From: Apis mellifera
Lineage: Eukaryota; Arthropoda; Insecta; Hymenoptera; Apidae
Length of the DNA: 64,000 nt
Reading direction: 5' to 3'
Assembly: GCF_003254395.2 (NCBI RefSeq)
Contig: NC_037638.1
Span: forward strand, 18,755,027 to 18,819,026
Shown here: positions 51,390-61,032 of the stretch, piece after piece
How positions within the stretch are numbered: the stretch's first letter is position 1
Layout of the letters: every line of letters starts with the position of its first letter
Made by a program: the position numbers and the translations under genes
Notes under the pieces: generated by a model
What the model saw: only the letters and a program-made list of their open reading frames with translations
Databases searched by the model: none
Told to the model about the DNA's origin: nothing

Positions 51390-52071
51390 TCCGATGGTGC
51401 TTCGTATTTGAAAACGAACGTTAGACTACGTTAAACAATTTGCGAAAATAAATAATTTAGATGAAATAATATAGAATACGAACGAATAAATCAAAATATA
51501 TAAATAATATTATATAAATACATGGATAAAATTAGAAATAGTAACGAAGAATTATATATTTCTTAATAAAATAGTAACAAACAAATATAAATGTTCAATT
51601 CTATTAATTCAAGTTAATATTTCAAGAAAATAGAGATATAATTTTCTATTGAATCGAGAAAAATGTTTCTTGATTGTTTCCTTTCAATTTTTCATCTCTT
51701 ATGATTCGAAATAATAATAAATACATCATTTTTTATAAATTGTTAGATAGCATCACCGTACCAATCAGAATTGTGAAACTTAGAATGCTTCTAAGAGGGA
51801 AATATTTCTTATTTATTATTACTCTTTGAGTATAAATAAATAAATGAATAGAATAAGGAATAGCGAATAATAGAAATAAGTCGGTATTTCGGAATAATAT
51901 CATATGTATTGGCAAATGAACAAATTAACAATAAGGATATATAAAAATTAATAATTTCATGTAATTTTATTTATGAAACTCATTGGGAATAGGGAATAGG
52001 GAGATAGAGCAGCTTTTTATTTCATCGAATATAACTTTTCTTAAATGTTTCTTGTTCTTTGTTCTACGGTG

Positions 52072-52158
52072 GAATGATTGCAAGTAACACGTACATCCTT
52101 TTATAAACTTTTCTGCGGCATCTTTCCACCAATCAGAATCTTAGAGCGATCTGATTGG
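52072..52158 (-). promoter_or_regulatory. inward promoter A1, right
   Basis: Type A: paired CCAAT boxes, TATAAAAG at 52105-52098, initiator A at 52075, spacing 30 nt. Mirror of the left promoter at 49027-49057. Confidence 0.75.
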
Positions 52159-52870
52159 CGCGAAGGTGCTTCGTTTTTGGCATCAACGTTGGACTACGTT
52201 AAACAATTTGCGTTAAAATAAATAATTTAGATGAAATAATACATAATACGAATGAATAAATCAAAATGTATAAATAATATTATATAAATACATAAATAAA
52301 ATTGTAAATAATAACGCAAAATTATATATATTTTTAATAAAATAGTAACGAATATGATTAACGATATTCAATGCTAGTGTTAATACTTCTAGAAAATAGA
52401 GAATAGTTTTCTATTGAATCGAGAAAAATGTTTTTTGATTGTTTCTTTTCTAATTTATTATCTATTATGATTCGAAATAATAATAAATATATCATTTTTT
52501 ATAAATTTTTAAATAAGCATCACCGTACCAATCAGAATTGTGAAAAAATTCTTCTAAGAAGGAAATATTTCTTATTTATACTTTTTGAGTATAAATAATT
52601 TTACTCATTTTTGAGTAAAATTATTTATAAATAAATAAATGAAATAAAGATTAAGGAATAGTGCCAAGAAATAAGCCGATATTTGGGAATAATATCGTAT
52701 GTATTTGCAAATGAACAAATTAACAATAAGGATATATAAAAATTAATAATTTTATATGTAATTTTATTTATAAATAAACTCATTGGGAATAGGGACTAGG
52801 GAGTAGAGCAGCTTTTTATTTAATCGAATATAACCTTTCTTAAACGTTGTTTCTTCTTTGTTCTTCTGTA

Positions 52871-52957
52871 GAATGATTGCAAATAACACGTACATCCTTT
52901 TATAAACTTTCTGGTAGCATCCTTCCACCAATCAGAGTCATGGAATGATCTTATTGG
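52871..52957 (-). promoter_or_regulatory. inward promoter B2, right
   Basis: Type B: TATAAAAG at 52904-52897, initiator A at 52874, spacing 30 nt. Part of the right-arm expansion, with no left counterpart. Confidence 0.75.
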
Positions 52958-53638
52958 TCCGATGGTGCTTCGTATTTGAAAACGAACGTTAGACTACGTT
53001 AAACAATTTGCGAAAATAAATAATTTAGATGAAATAATATAGAATACGAACGAATAAATCAAAATATATAAATAATATTATATAAATACATGGATAAAAT
53101 TAGAAATAGTAACGAAGAATTATATATTTCTTAATAAAATAGTAACAAACAAATATAAATGTTCAATTCTATTAATTCAAGTTAATATTTCAAGAAAATA
53201 GAGATATAATTTTCTATTGAATCGAGAAAAATGTTTCTTGATTGTTTCCTTTCAATTTTTCATCTCTTATGATTCGAAATAATAATAAATACATCATTTT
53301 TTATAAATTATTAGATAGCATCACCGTACCAATCAGAATTGTGAAACTTAGAATGCTTCTAAGAGGGAAATATTTCTTATTTATTATTACTCTTTGAGTA
53401 TAAATAAATAAATGAATAGAATAAGGAATAGCGAATAATAGAAATAAGTCGGTATTTCGGAATAATATCATATGTATTGGCAAATGAACAAATTAACAAT
53501 AAGGATATATAAAATTAATAATTTCATGTAATTTTATTTATGAAACTCATTGGGAATAGGGAATAGGGAGATAGAGCAGCTTTTTATTTCATCGAATATA
53601 ACTTTTCTTAAATGTTTCTTGTTCTTTGTTCTACGGTG

Positions 53639-53725
53639 GAATGATTGCAAGTAACACGTACATCCTTTTATAAACTTTTCTGCGGCATCTTTCCACCAAT
53701 CAGAATCTTAGAGCGATCTGATTGG
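53639..53725 (-). promoter_or_regulatory. inward promoter A2, right
   Basis: Type A: TATAAAAG at 53672-53665, initiator A at 53642, spacing 30 nt. Part of the right-arm expansion. Confidence 0.75.
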
Positions 53726-54428
53726 CGCGAAGGTGCTTCGTTTTTGGCATCAACGTTGGACTACGTTAAACAATTTGCGTTAAAATAAATAATTTAGATG
53801 AAATAATACATAATACGAATGAATAAATCAAATGTATAAATAATATTATATAAATACATAAATAAAATTGTAAATAATAACGCAAAATTATATATATTTT
53901 TAATAAAATAGTAACGAATATGATTAACGATATTCAATGCTAGTGTTAATACTTCTAGAAAATAGAGAATAGTTTTCTATTGAATCGAGAAAAATGTTTT
54001 TTGATTGTTTCTTTTCTAATTTATTATCTATTATGATTCGAAATAATAATAAATATATCATTTTTATAAATTTTTAAATAAGCATCACCGTACCAATCAG
54101 AATTGTGAAAAATTCTTCTAAGAAGGAAATATTTCTTATTTATACTTTTGAGTATAATAATTTACTCATTTTTGAGTAAAATTATTTATAAATAAATAAA
54201 TGAAATAAAGATTAAGGAATAGTGCCAAGAAATAAGCCGATATTTGGGAATAATATCGTATGTATTTGCAAATGAACAAATTAACAATAAGGATATATAA
54301 AAATTAATTTTATATGTAATTTTATTTATAAATAAACTCATTGGGAATAGGGACTAGGGAGTAGAGCAGCTTTTTATTTAATCGAATATAACCTTTCTTA
54401 AACGTTGTTTCTTCTTTGTTCTTCTGTA

Positions 54429-54516
54429 GAATGATTGCAAATAACACGTACATTCCTTTTATAAACTTTCTGGTAGCATCCTTCCACCAATCAGAGTCAT
54501 GGAATGATCTTATTGG
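54429..54516 (-). promoter_or_regulatory. inward promoter B3, right
   Basis: Type B: TATAAAAG at 54463-54456, initiator A at 54432, spacing 31 nt because of one extra T. It lies next to a stretch with several homopolymer length differences, so the extra base may be a sequencing error. Confidence 0.7.
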
Positions 54517-55195
54517 TCCGATGGTGCTTCGTATTTGAAAACGAACGTTAGACTACGTTAAACAATTTGCGAAAATAAATAATTTAGATGAAATAATATA
54601 GAATACGAACGAATAAATCAAATATATAAATAATATTATATAAATACATGGATAAAATTAGAATAGTAACGAAGAATTATATATTTCTTAATAAAATAGT
54701 AACAAACAAATATAAATGTTCAATTCTATTAATTCAAGTTAATATTTCAAGAAAATAGAGATATAATTTTCTATTGAATCGAGAAAAATGTTTCTTGATT
54801 GTTTCCTTTCAATTTTTCATCTCTTATGATTCGAAATAATAATAAATACATCATTTTTTATAAATTGTTAGATAGCATCACCGTACCAATCAGAATTGTG
54901 AAACTTAGAATGCTTCTAAGAGGGAAATATTTCTTATTTATTATTACTCTTTGAGTATAAATAAATAAATGAATAGAATAAGGAATAGCGAATAATAGAA
55001 ATAAGTCGGTATTTCGGAATAATATCATATGTATTGGCAAATGAACAAATTAACAATAAGGATATATAAAAATTAATAATTTCATGTAATTTTATTTATG
55101 AAACTCATTGGGAATAGGGAATAGGGAGATAGAGCAGCTTTTTATTTCATCGAATATAACTTTCTTAAATGTTTCTTGTTCTTTGTTCTACGGTG

Positions 55196-55257
55196 GAATG
55201 ATTGCAAGTAACACGTACATCCTTTTATAAACTTTTCGGTAGCATTGCTGAACCAAT
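55196..55257 (-). promoter_or_regulatory. hybrid inward promoter C/A, right
   Basis: CCAAT at 55253-55257, TATAAAAG at 55229-55222, initiator A at 55199, spacing 30 nt. Upstream sequence (GCTGAACCAATCAG) is type C, as in the left promoter at 48254, but the leader is type A (CCACCGTAG). A crossover or conversion tract therefore ends near the TATA box. Confidence 0.7.
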
Positions 55258-55483
55258 CAGAATCGTAAAACGATCCTGTTGAAGCAGAGATGTTTTCTTT
55301 TTTGACAGGAATATCAAATTAATTATTCGTATTTTGTGATATCTTTTATTATTTTTCAAATTAATAAATAATAAATAAATAAAAATGAATTAAATGTATA
55401 TAAATACACTTATATTATATTAATTGGTCCAATTATTTATCTAAAATATTTCTAACTGTCAGCGTATCGTATGGTCTCTTCTG

Positions 55484-55546
55484 ATTGGTGCGGAGGTGCT
55501 GCCGAGAAAGTTTATAAAAGGATGCACTAATTATTTGCACTCATTT
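55484..55546 (+). promoter_or_regulatory. outward promoter, right
   Basis: Reverse CCAAT box (CTGATTGGTGC, 55484-55488), TATAAAAG 55513-55520, initiator TCATTT with A at 55543, spacing exactly 30 nt. Mirror of the left outward promoter. Confidence 0.8.
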
Positions 55547-55620
55547 TACGTAAGGATTCGGAAGGGACAACATCGTTCAACATTAATATTGTGGTGAATT
55601 CAAGAAAAAACTTATTCCTT
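55543..55620 (+). ncRNA. exon 1, right outward transcript
   Basis: 78 nt from the initiator A to CTT|GTGAGT. Same length as the left copy, five substitutions, no indel, no ATG. Confidence 0.7.
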
Positions 55621-55912
55621 GTGAGTTTCAAAAATAGATATTTATTTTTTTATTTACTCATATATTTATATTTTATAATTTATTAATTTTTTATTTTATT
55701 TTAATTATTTAATTTTTTTTAATTTTTATTTTAATTGATTTATATTTTAATTTTTTTATTGTATTCCAGTTTTTATCTGATATTATTATTAAAATTGAAA
55801 TTCCTTATATTAATATTTATTTATTATTAATTTTATTAATATTTAATATAATTTCTAATTTATTTAATTTAGTTTGCGCGCGCATATGAAATAAAAGATC
55901 CTTTTGTTACAG
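55621..55912 (+). other. intron 1, right
   Basis: Very AT-rich, begins GTGAGT and ends CCTTTTGTTACAG. Contains nothing else I can identify. Confidence 0.6.
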
Positions 55913-56014
55913 CCAATCAGAGAGCAGCTACGGCCCAACGCTCGACGAATCAGTACGCTCGGAGTCAGTCTTCTGGTGGACCTCGTGGGGATAGGACGGA
56001 TAGAACTACAACTG
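55913..56014 (+). ncRNA. exon 2, right outward transcript
   Basis: 102 nt between TTTTGTTACAG and ACTG|GTGAGT, 94% identical to the left copy without indels. It opens with CCAATCAG, the same core as the promoter CCAAT boxes. In the alternative frame it reads as an Arg/Ser/Gln-rich peptide, but that frame closes at once in exon 3. Confidence 0.7.
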
Positions 56015-57224
56015 GTGAGTGACTACGTATTATTTATAATTAATATATTTTTATAATTTATAAATTATTATTAATTTTGTTTAATTAATATATTTATTTA
56101 AATGTATATTAAGTATTATTAAAAAATGCTCAATATACGTTTAATTAGGTAGTTTTTTGTAATCGTTTTTATTGTTACGTATATACTTCGTCTATTGACA
56201 ATTATAATAATTTATAAATTATATTATAAATCTTTGAATCAAAATTTGAGTTTAAATATTGTATTTTATCAATATAATTTTTTAATTTTGTATATTTAAT
56301 TTACGATTTTGATTTTTATTCGTGCAAATTATCGTTTGTTCGTTGTAAGTAATATTGAATGATTAATTGTTTAGACGCGTTTAAGAGATAATCCGATAAT
56401 TTTTTTTGTTTTATTCGTTATTCTTTTTATTTTGTTCTTTTAGTTCTTAAATAACTGTAGTTAAATTATTATATCAATTTTATTTCGCATATACGCAATT
56501 ACGAATATTTCCTTCATCGTTTTCATATATTTATTCTGTGCCCTCAACTCGTGTATTATTTCTTTGTTTTGATTTTACACTTAAGACGTATTACGATTTC
56601 CTATAATCTGTTTCCAAGAAATTGTCGGTTTACATTCGTGTTCGATATGTCGTACGACTTTCTGCCGAACAAATCCCCACTCCAATTTATAATTTCATAA
56701 ACAAAATCGTATCATGGAGTATCATTCTATTATCGAAAGTTGAACGAGTAAGACGGTTTGCTACAATGCGTGACTATTGCTTAAAATATTCTTTCTATAT
56801 TTTAAAGATTGATTATTTTTTGTGCAGGTTAAAAGTTGTTGCTGAATTTTTTTCAAGATGTGATTTTAATATTGATACCACAATCAAATGATGTTTTTAT
56901 GGCAGGGCGGTAACGTTTAATCTTTATTATCAATATATTATCAAAATAGTAATAATATTTTTACTTATTTTTTATTATATTATTATTAACATGTTAAATA
57001 ATTCATAATTCTATTATAACTCTATTATGAATTTAAATAATGTTAATACTTCAAAAAAAAAAAAAACAAAAGAGGAATAGATATTTTTTTAAATATATTA
57101 AATTATTTTTTTAATTTCAAATTATTGAATTTATTTTTCGCTTTCGTTAATTTGTATCTTCAAGAGATAAATTTTTATGAACAAATGCTCAATACCCTAT
57201 CCTTTCCACTAACACAGATTTATT
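56015..57224 (+). other. intron 2, right
   Basis: AT-rich, mirror of 46081-47493, with many indels relative to it. No supportable exon. An 89-codon frame at 56622-56891 has no counterpart conserved in the left arm. Confidence 0.5.
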
Positions 57225-57451
57225 TTCAGAAAATTTTTGTGATCGCGCGCAATGCGATCGGTAGAATCAGTGTTTGTTTCGTAATAAAGTATTTTTAATA
57301 TTTTTTAGAGCACAGCTGCTCTTATTTAATTTACTTATAATAATCATTCGCGAATTAGAGTCAGTGTTTGTTCGCCGATGTCACATTTACGGACGCGGCA
57401 GTAGTTTTATTTTTTTTTTTTTTTTTTTACAAATTTTCGTTTTCGGTACAG

Positions 57452-57503
57452 GGTAAAATCAGTGCTTTCAAGAACATACGGCGATCATCCATCACGCGAA
57501 GAG
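57452..57503 (+). ncRNA. exon 3 copy 1, right
   Basis: 52 nt, acceptor CGGTACAG, donor GTAATT. Identical to left copy 1. In the shared frame reads GKISAFKNIRRSSITRR. Confidence 0.6.
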
Positions 57504-58051
57504 GTAATTATCTTTGTATATTTTCAATTATTTTATTTTATTATTCGATTTTGCTTTAATTATTAATCGAGAATAAATCGCTCTTTTGGAAAAATTTATT
57601 ATTATTTACAATTAACTTTATAAATTAATAGATTTTATTTCTCAAATTTTAAGTATTAAAATTTTAATTGTTATCATTATTAAAGATTAGTAATATCTCG
57701 ATTTTTATTTTTATTGATTTTTGGAACTAAACAAAGTGAATTAATAATCAAAATTGTGTTTTTTTTTTAAACTAATGTAATATTTTATATTTTTTGTTAA
57801 AGGTACTGTCATCATTTCGACTCAAAAAAAAAATTTTATGGTCGCGGCAATGCGATCGGTAGAGTCAGTGTTTGTTTCGTAATAAAGTATTTTTAATAAT
57901 TTTTAGAGCACAGCTGCTCTTATTCAATTTAATTTTAAAACCATTCGCGAAATTAGAGTCAGTGTTTGTTCGCCGATTGTCACATTTACGAACGCGGCAG
58001 TAGTTTATTATTTTTTTTTTTTTTTTTTACAAATTTTCGTTTTCGGTACAG

Positions 58052-58102
58052 GGTAAAATCAGTGCTTTCAAGAACAACGGCGATCATCCATCACGCGAAG
58101 AG
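58052..58102 (+). ncRNA. exon 3 copy 2, right (1-nt deletion)
   Basis: Same signals but 51 nt, because one base is missing in AACAACGG relative to AACATACGG. This would break the shared frame. It may be a true mutation or a consensus error. Confidence 0.55.
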
Positions 58103-58676
58103 GTAATTATCTTTGTATATTTTCAATTATTTTATTTTATTATTCGATTTTGCTTTAATTATTAATCGAGAAATAAATCGCTCTTTTGGAAAAATTTATT
58201 ATTTTTACAATTAATAACTTTATAAATTAATAGATTTTATTTCTCAAATTTTAAGTATTAAAATTTTAATTTTATCATTATTAAAGATTAATAATACTTG
58301 ATTTTTTATTTTTATTAAATTTTGAAACTTAACAAAGTTGAATGTATTATTATTTAAAAATTTTTAAATAATCAAAATTATACTTGTTTTAAACTAATGT
58401 AATATTTTATATTTTGTTAAAGGTACTGTCATCATGTCATCCTTTGGACTTTTGAAAAAAATTTTGTGGTCGCGCGCAATGCGATCAGTAGAATCAGTGT
58501 TTGTTTCGTAATAAAGTATTTTTAATATTTTTTAGAGCACAGCTGCTCTTATTTAATTTACTTATAATAATCATTCGCGATATTAGAGTCAGTGTTTGTT
58601 CGCCGATTATCATTTACGGACGCGTCAATAGTTTATTTTTTTTTTTTTTTCTTACAAATTTTCGTTTTCGGTACAG

Positions 58677-58728
58677 GTTAAAATCAGTGTTCTCAAGAAC
58701 ATAAGGCGATCATCCATCACGCGAAGAG
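58677..58728 (+). ncRNA. exon 3 copy 3, right
   Basis: 52 nt, starts GTTAAA, carries the CTCAAGAACATAAGG variant found in left copy 3. Acceptor GGTACAG behind a poly-T/C tract, donor GTAATT. Confidence 0.6.
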
Positions 58729-58853
58729 GTAATTATCTTGTATATTTTCCATCAATATAGTTTCATTTTTCCTTCAGTTTTCTTCATTAATTAGTATATA
58801 TATATATGTATATATATTGTGTTCTAAATTGGTATTCGTTTTTTTCTTTACAG

Positions 58854-58913
58854 TTTTCATCCTCCAACTTCGTAATGGATCACGACAGCAATGCAGATTC
58901 TTCGCATCTAATG
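58854..58913 (+). ncRNA. exon 4, right outward transcript
   Basis: 60 nt between TTTTTTCTTTACAG and ATG|GTGAGT. Shares both ends with the left exon but lacks about 14 nt internally. Ends in phase 1, which allows direct joining to exon 5 in the open frame. Confidence 0.65.
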
Positions 58914-60239
58914 GTGAGTCGCATGCATTTTGGTTCCTCTGGTCATTCAATCATGTCGTAGGATGAAAGATCCGAATCGACACGGATGACTGGTTGTATA
59001 CGTAGATTTTTGCACGAGCACAATGACCACGGGTATAATATTTATTATACCCGTGAGTAGTAACATTTCATTTGTGTTTTATTTATTAGATCAGGATAGG
59101 TTTTCTTGCACATCGCGTTTTTAATAAAACGATATTAATAATTAACATTATATGAATAAGTTTTAACGTAATATTAGAAATTATACAATAATAATGATGA
59201 TGCATATGATAATTATAATGTTTATATTAATGATTATATTAATGATATATATAATAATATTATTTATTATCACATGATAATAAATAATATTTAATTTTTC
59301 TATTTCAATTATTTCTCTCTATTTCATATATATTCATAATGCATGGAAAGAATTAATTATTTGACATTTTATTCTGAATTTAAATTCGAAATGTAAAAAT
59401 ATTTAGTTTTTCATGTTTCTTCCGTACAAAAAATGTAATAAAATATAGTGTAAGAAAACATTTCGCGACAGGTAGATTTTTAAATCAAAGCCACAAGTTT
59501 TGAACATTGTTTTAGTACTTTCGAAAATCTGCTTTGATGAAAAGATCGCCTGAGGTACTATTTTCATTAATATTTAGAGTCAATGATCTAGAGTCAATAA
59601 TTTCTTATTTTTAATTATCAGAGATAAATTTCTTGTTCATTGTTCATATATATATATATATTATTTTTTCTTTATTTAATTAAAATTAATATTTATTCAT
59701 TGTAAAGATTTATTAAAATTTGAAATAAAACAAGCAGATTAAGAAATATTAGCCCGTTAGAAATATTAGAAATAGATACTAATACTTTTTTTAGCTCAGG
59801 ATTTTCAGATTTAACCCCTTCCGTGTTCATTGCCAGGAACTCATTCACGTGCCCAGGTGCTACTTGAGTGAAGGAGAGGCAATGAGCATGATGAATCTAG
59901 TTATTAAGTTAATAAAAATTTTTCAGCGATTGACGATGTATTAGTGTATCGTGCACGACGTATTTTCCACATTGTGTGTGTGATTAGGCTGTGGAATTGC
60001 GTCGTTATTCGTTATTCGTTATTAATTATTAATTATTATTCCATTCACAATTATCATACAATAACAATTTTACATCTGCTATTAAATATTGCGGATTATA
60101 AATAATTTATTAGTTTTTTTGTTAAATTATAACAATGATACCAAGTGCCGTATCATCTAGTTAAATAATAATATCATTTAACATAATTACAATTACAATA
60201 TATGCATGTTTTTACTGCAATTTACGCAATGGTCACTAG
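58914..60239 (+). other. intron 4 region, right
   Basis: AT-rich, with a GC-richer conserved section at about 59800-59900 that matches 43410-43510 of the left arm (it includes CCGTGTTCATTGCCAGGAAC). No clear splice pair there. A (TA)n run lies at about 59648-59662. Confidence 0.5.
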
Positions 60240-60259
60240 CCATCGTCAATCGATTTCAG

Positions 60260-60266
60260 GAAAATG
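60260..60266 (+). other. 7-nt micro-exon candidate, right
   Basis: TTTCAG|GAAAATG|GTACGT, identical to the left arm. Including it here would break the open frame, so it may be used only in the left arm or be chance conservation within the block. Confidence 0.25.
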
Positions 60267-60300
60267 GTACGTAAAGTTAGAGTGTGCAAGTTGTATGCCA

Positions 60301-60360
60301 AGCTCGGGTGTCGGAGGTGTCCCGGGACGCTTTCCCTAGTGTAGGCTTTTGCGCCCGAGC
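60301..60360 (+). other. GC-rich inverted repeat, right
   Basis: AGCTCGGG at 60301-60308 and GCCCGAGC at 60353-60360 enclose the palindrome GTCCCGGGAC (60319-60328). Predicted stable RNA fold upstream of exon 5. Confidence 0.55.
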
Positions 60361-60487
60361 ATTATGCGTGAGAATCGTGGAATGAATGTGTTGGTATGCC
60401 TGTTTTGCCAATTTTTAAATATAGGGTTAGGTAGGATAGGTAGTATACTTCTGGTATGTCTGTTAATTATAAGTAGGTAGGGCCGGG

Positions 60488-60538
60488 CAAGTTGTCACAG
60501 TCTCTGGTCGGGTAGGCGCGTTTTCGCGTGACAACTTG
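60488..60538 (+). other. 11-bp stem hairpin upstream of an acceptor, right
   Basis: CAAGTTGTCAC 60488-60498 pairs with GTGACAACTTG 60528-60538. A nested CGCG-TTTT-CGCG hairpin occupies 60517-60528. It ends immediately before the TTTCAG acceptor at 60539-60544, so folding could mask or present that site. Confidence 0.7.
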
Positions 60539-60787
60539 TTTCAGGAAATAAAATTTGAAGAATCGAGGGTAAAGCTGAGATGAATGGATTATGCCATTCG
60601 TTTCTGGTTCTGCTCGTCGATTTTTCGAATTCCGCGGTCGCGGTCGCGAATTATTTCGAAACGAACGTTGCGCTCGAGATTCTGCATATGTACGGAGAAT
60701 GATCATTGCGATCGTTGGTCGTTCATGTGCACTTAGTTTCCGCGATTTAGTCATTTTTTTTTCTTTTTTTTCTTGATTTGCGATTAG

Positions 60788-60969
60788 TGAATCTCGAGCC
60801 TAGATTTAAGTTTCAGCGGGCATTGCGCCCGAAGGAGGAAGACCGAAGAGGCCTCGACAAACTGTCACGAAGAGGGGCTGCACCGAATGGTTTCTCATCT
60901 TTTGGATCTGTTTTTGGGTCCAAAGGATGGGAAGTCATTGTTACTACTTTGTCATTGTGCTCGTTTTAG
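60788..60969 (+). ncRNA. exon 5, right outward transcript (3' end not defined)
   Basis: Acceptor: poly-T/C tract then GCGATTAG, exon from 60788. The frame VNLEPRFKFQRALRPKEED continues in phase from exon 4 and ends at TAG 60967-60969. The exon probably runs on, since no donor is obvious before the TTAGTGTTGCG cluster. Confidence 0.45.
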
Positions 60970-61032
60970 TAATACGTAGTATAGTTGTTGTATTGTCTGG
61001 CCAATTTGCATGCTGGCCCATCGTTCATCCAG

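Larger units (their letters stand above)
50782..55260. repeat. promoter array, right side
   Basis: Six minus-strand units (from the centre: B, A, B, A, B, C/A hybrid). The A-B dimer of about 1.57 kb has been duplicated relative to the left side. The copies are nearly identical, with most differences being homopolymer lengths between 53.8 and 54.7 kb. Confidence 0.85.
57225..58740 (+). repeat. three tandem ~610-bp units, right arm
   Basis: Mirror of the left triplication. Unit 1 begins with a GATCGC-GCGATC inverted repeat (57241-57259). Each has TCAGTGTTTGTTTCGTAATAAAG, a CAGCTG palindrome, a second TCAGTGTTTGTTCG, poly-T and exon 3. The AATAAA within each unit could serve for early polyadenylation. 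Confidence 0.85.
55543..60969 (+). ncRNA. right outward spliced transcription unit
   Basis: Predicted transcript with exon 1 (55543-55620), exon 2 (55913-56014), one exon 3 copy (57452-57503, 58052-58102 or 58677-58728), exon 4 (58854-58913) and exon 5 (from 60788). A single frame is open from the first base through exon 5 to a TAG at 60967-60969, about 158 codons, but it has no AUG, and an in-frame TAA lies just upstream of the start site. The first AUG (exon 4) gives only a 13-codon frame. Noncoding is therefore the safer reading. The 3' end is not determined. Confidence 0.5.
60240..61030 (+). other. GC-rich conserved block, right copy (contains exon 5)
   Basis: Nearly identical to 42228-43020 in mirror orientation. 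Holds the 7-nt micro-exon candidate (60260-60266), the inverted repeats at 60301-60360 and 60488-60538, an alternative acceptor TTTCAG at 60544 and exon 5. The 95-codon frame on the minus strand (60467-60754) differs from its left counterpart at one residue, but it is antisense to the transcript and other frames are open too. Confidence 0.7.

Noticed and set aside
49217..55040. An identical 60-codon frame found four times (49217-49399, 51733-51915, 53301-53483, 54858-55040)
   Set aside because: It starts with TTG, and its end is the DNA of a degenerate CCAAT-TATA block. Identity follows from recent duplication of the array, not from protein constraint.
55913..56014. Arg/Ser/Gln-rich peptide in one frame of exon 2, recalling sex-determination SR proteins of bees
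   Set aside because: That frame hits TAA at the first codons of exon 3 and at the end of exon 1. No domain typical of transformer/feminizer-type proteins is present in the window.
44616..58704. Repeated short frames beginning MFRNKVFLIFF in the 610-bp units
   Set aside because: They read through a poly-T tract and across predicted splice sites, differ by frameshifts among copies, and begin at non-AUG codons.
42521..60754. A 95-codon frame in both GC-rich blocks differing at one residue
   Set aside because: It is antisense to the predicted transcripts, lies in a block that is nearly identical throughout, and several other frames are open as well. There is no evidence that this one is translated.
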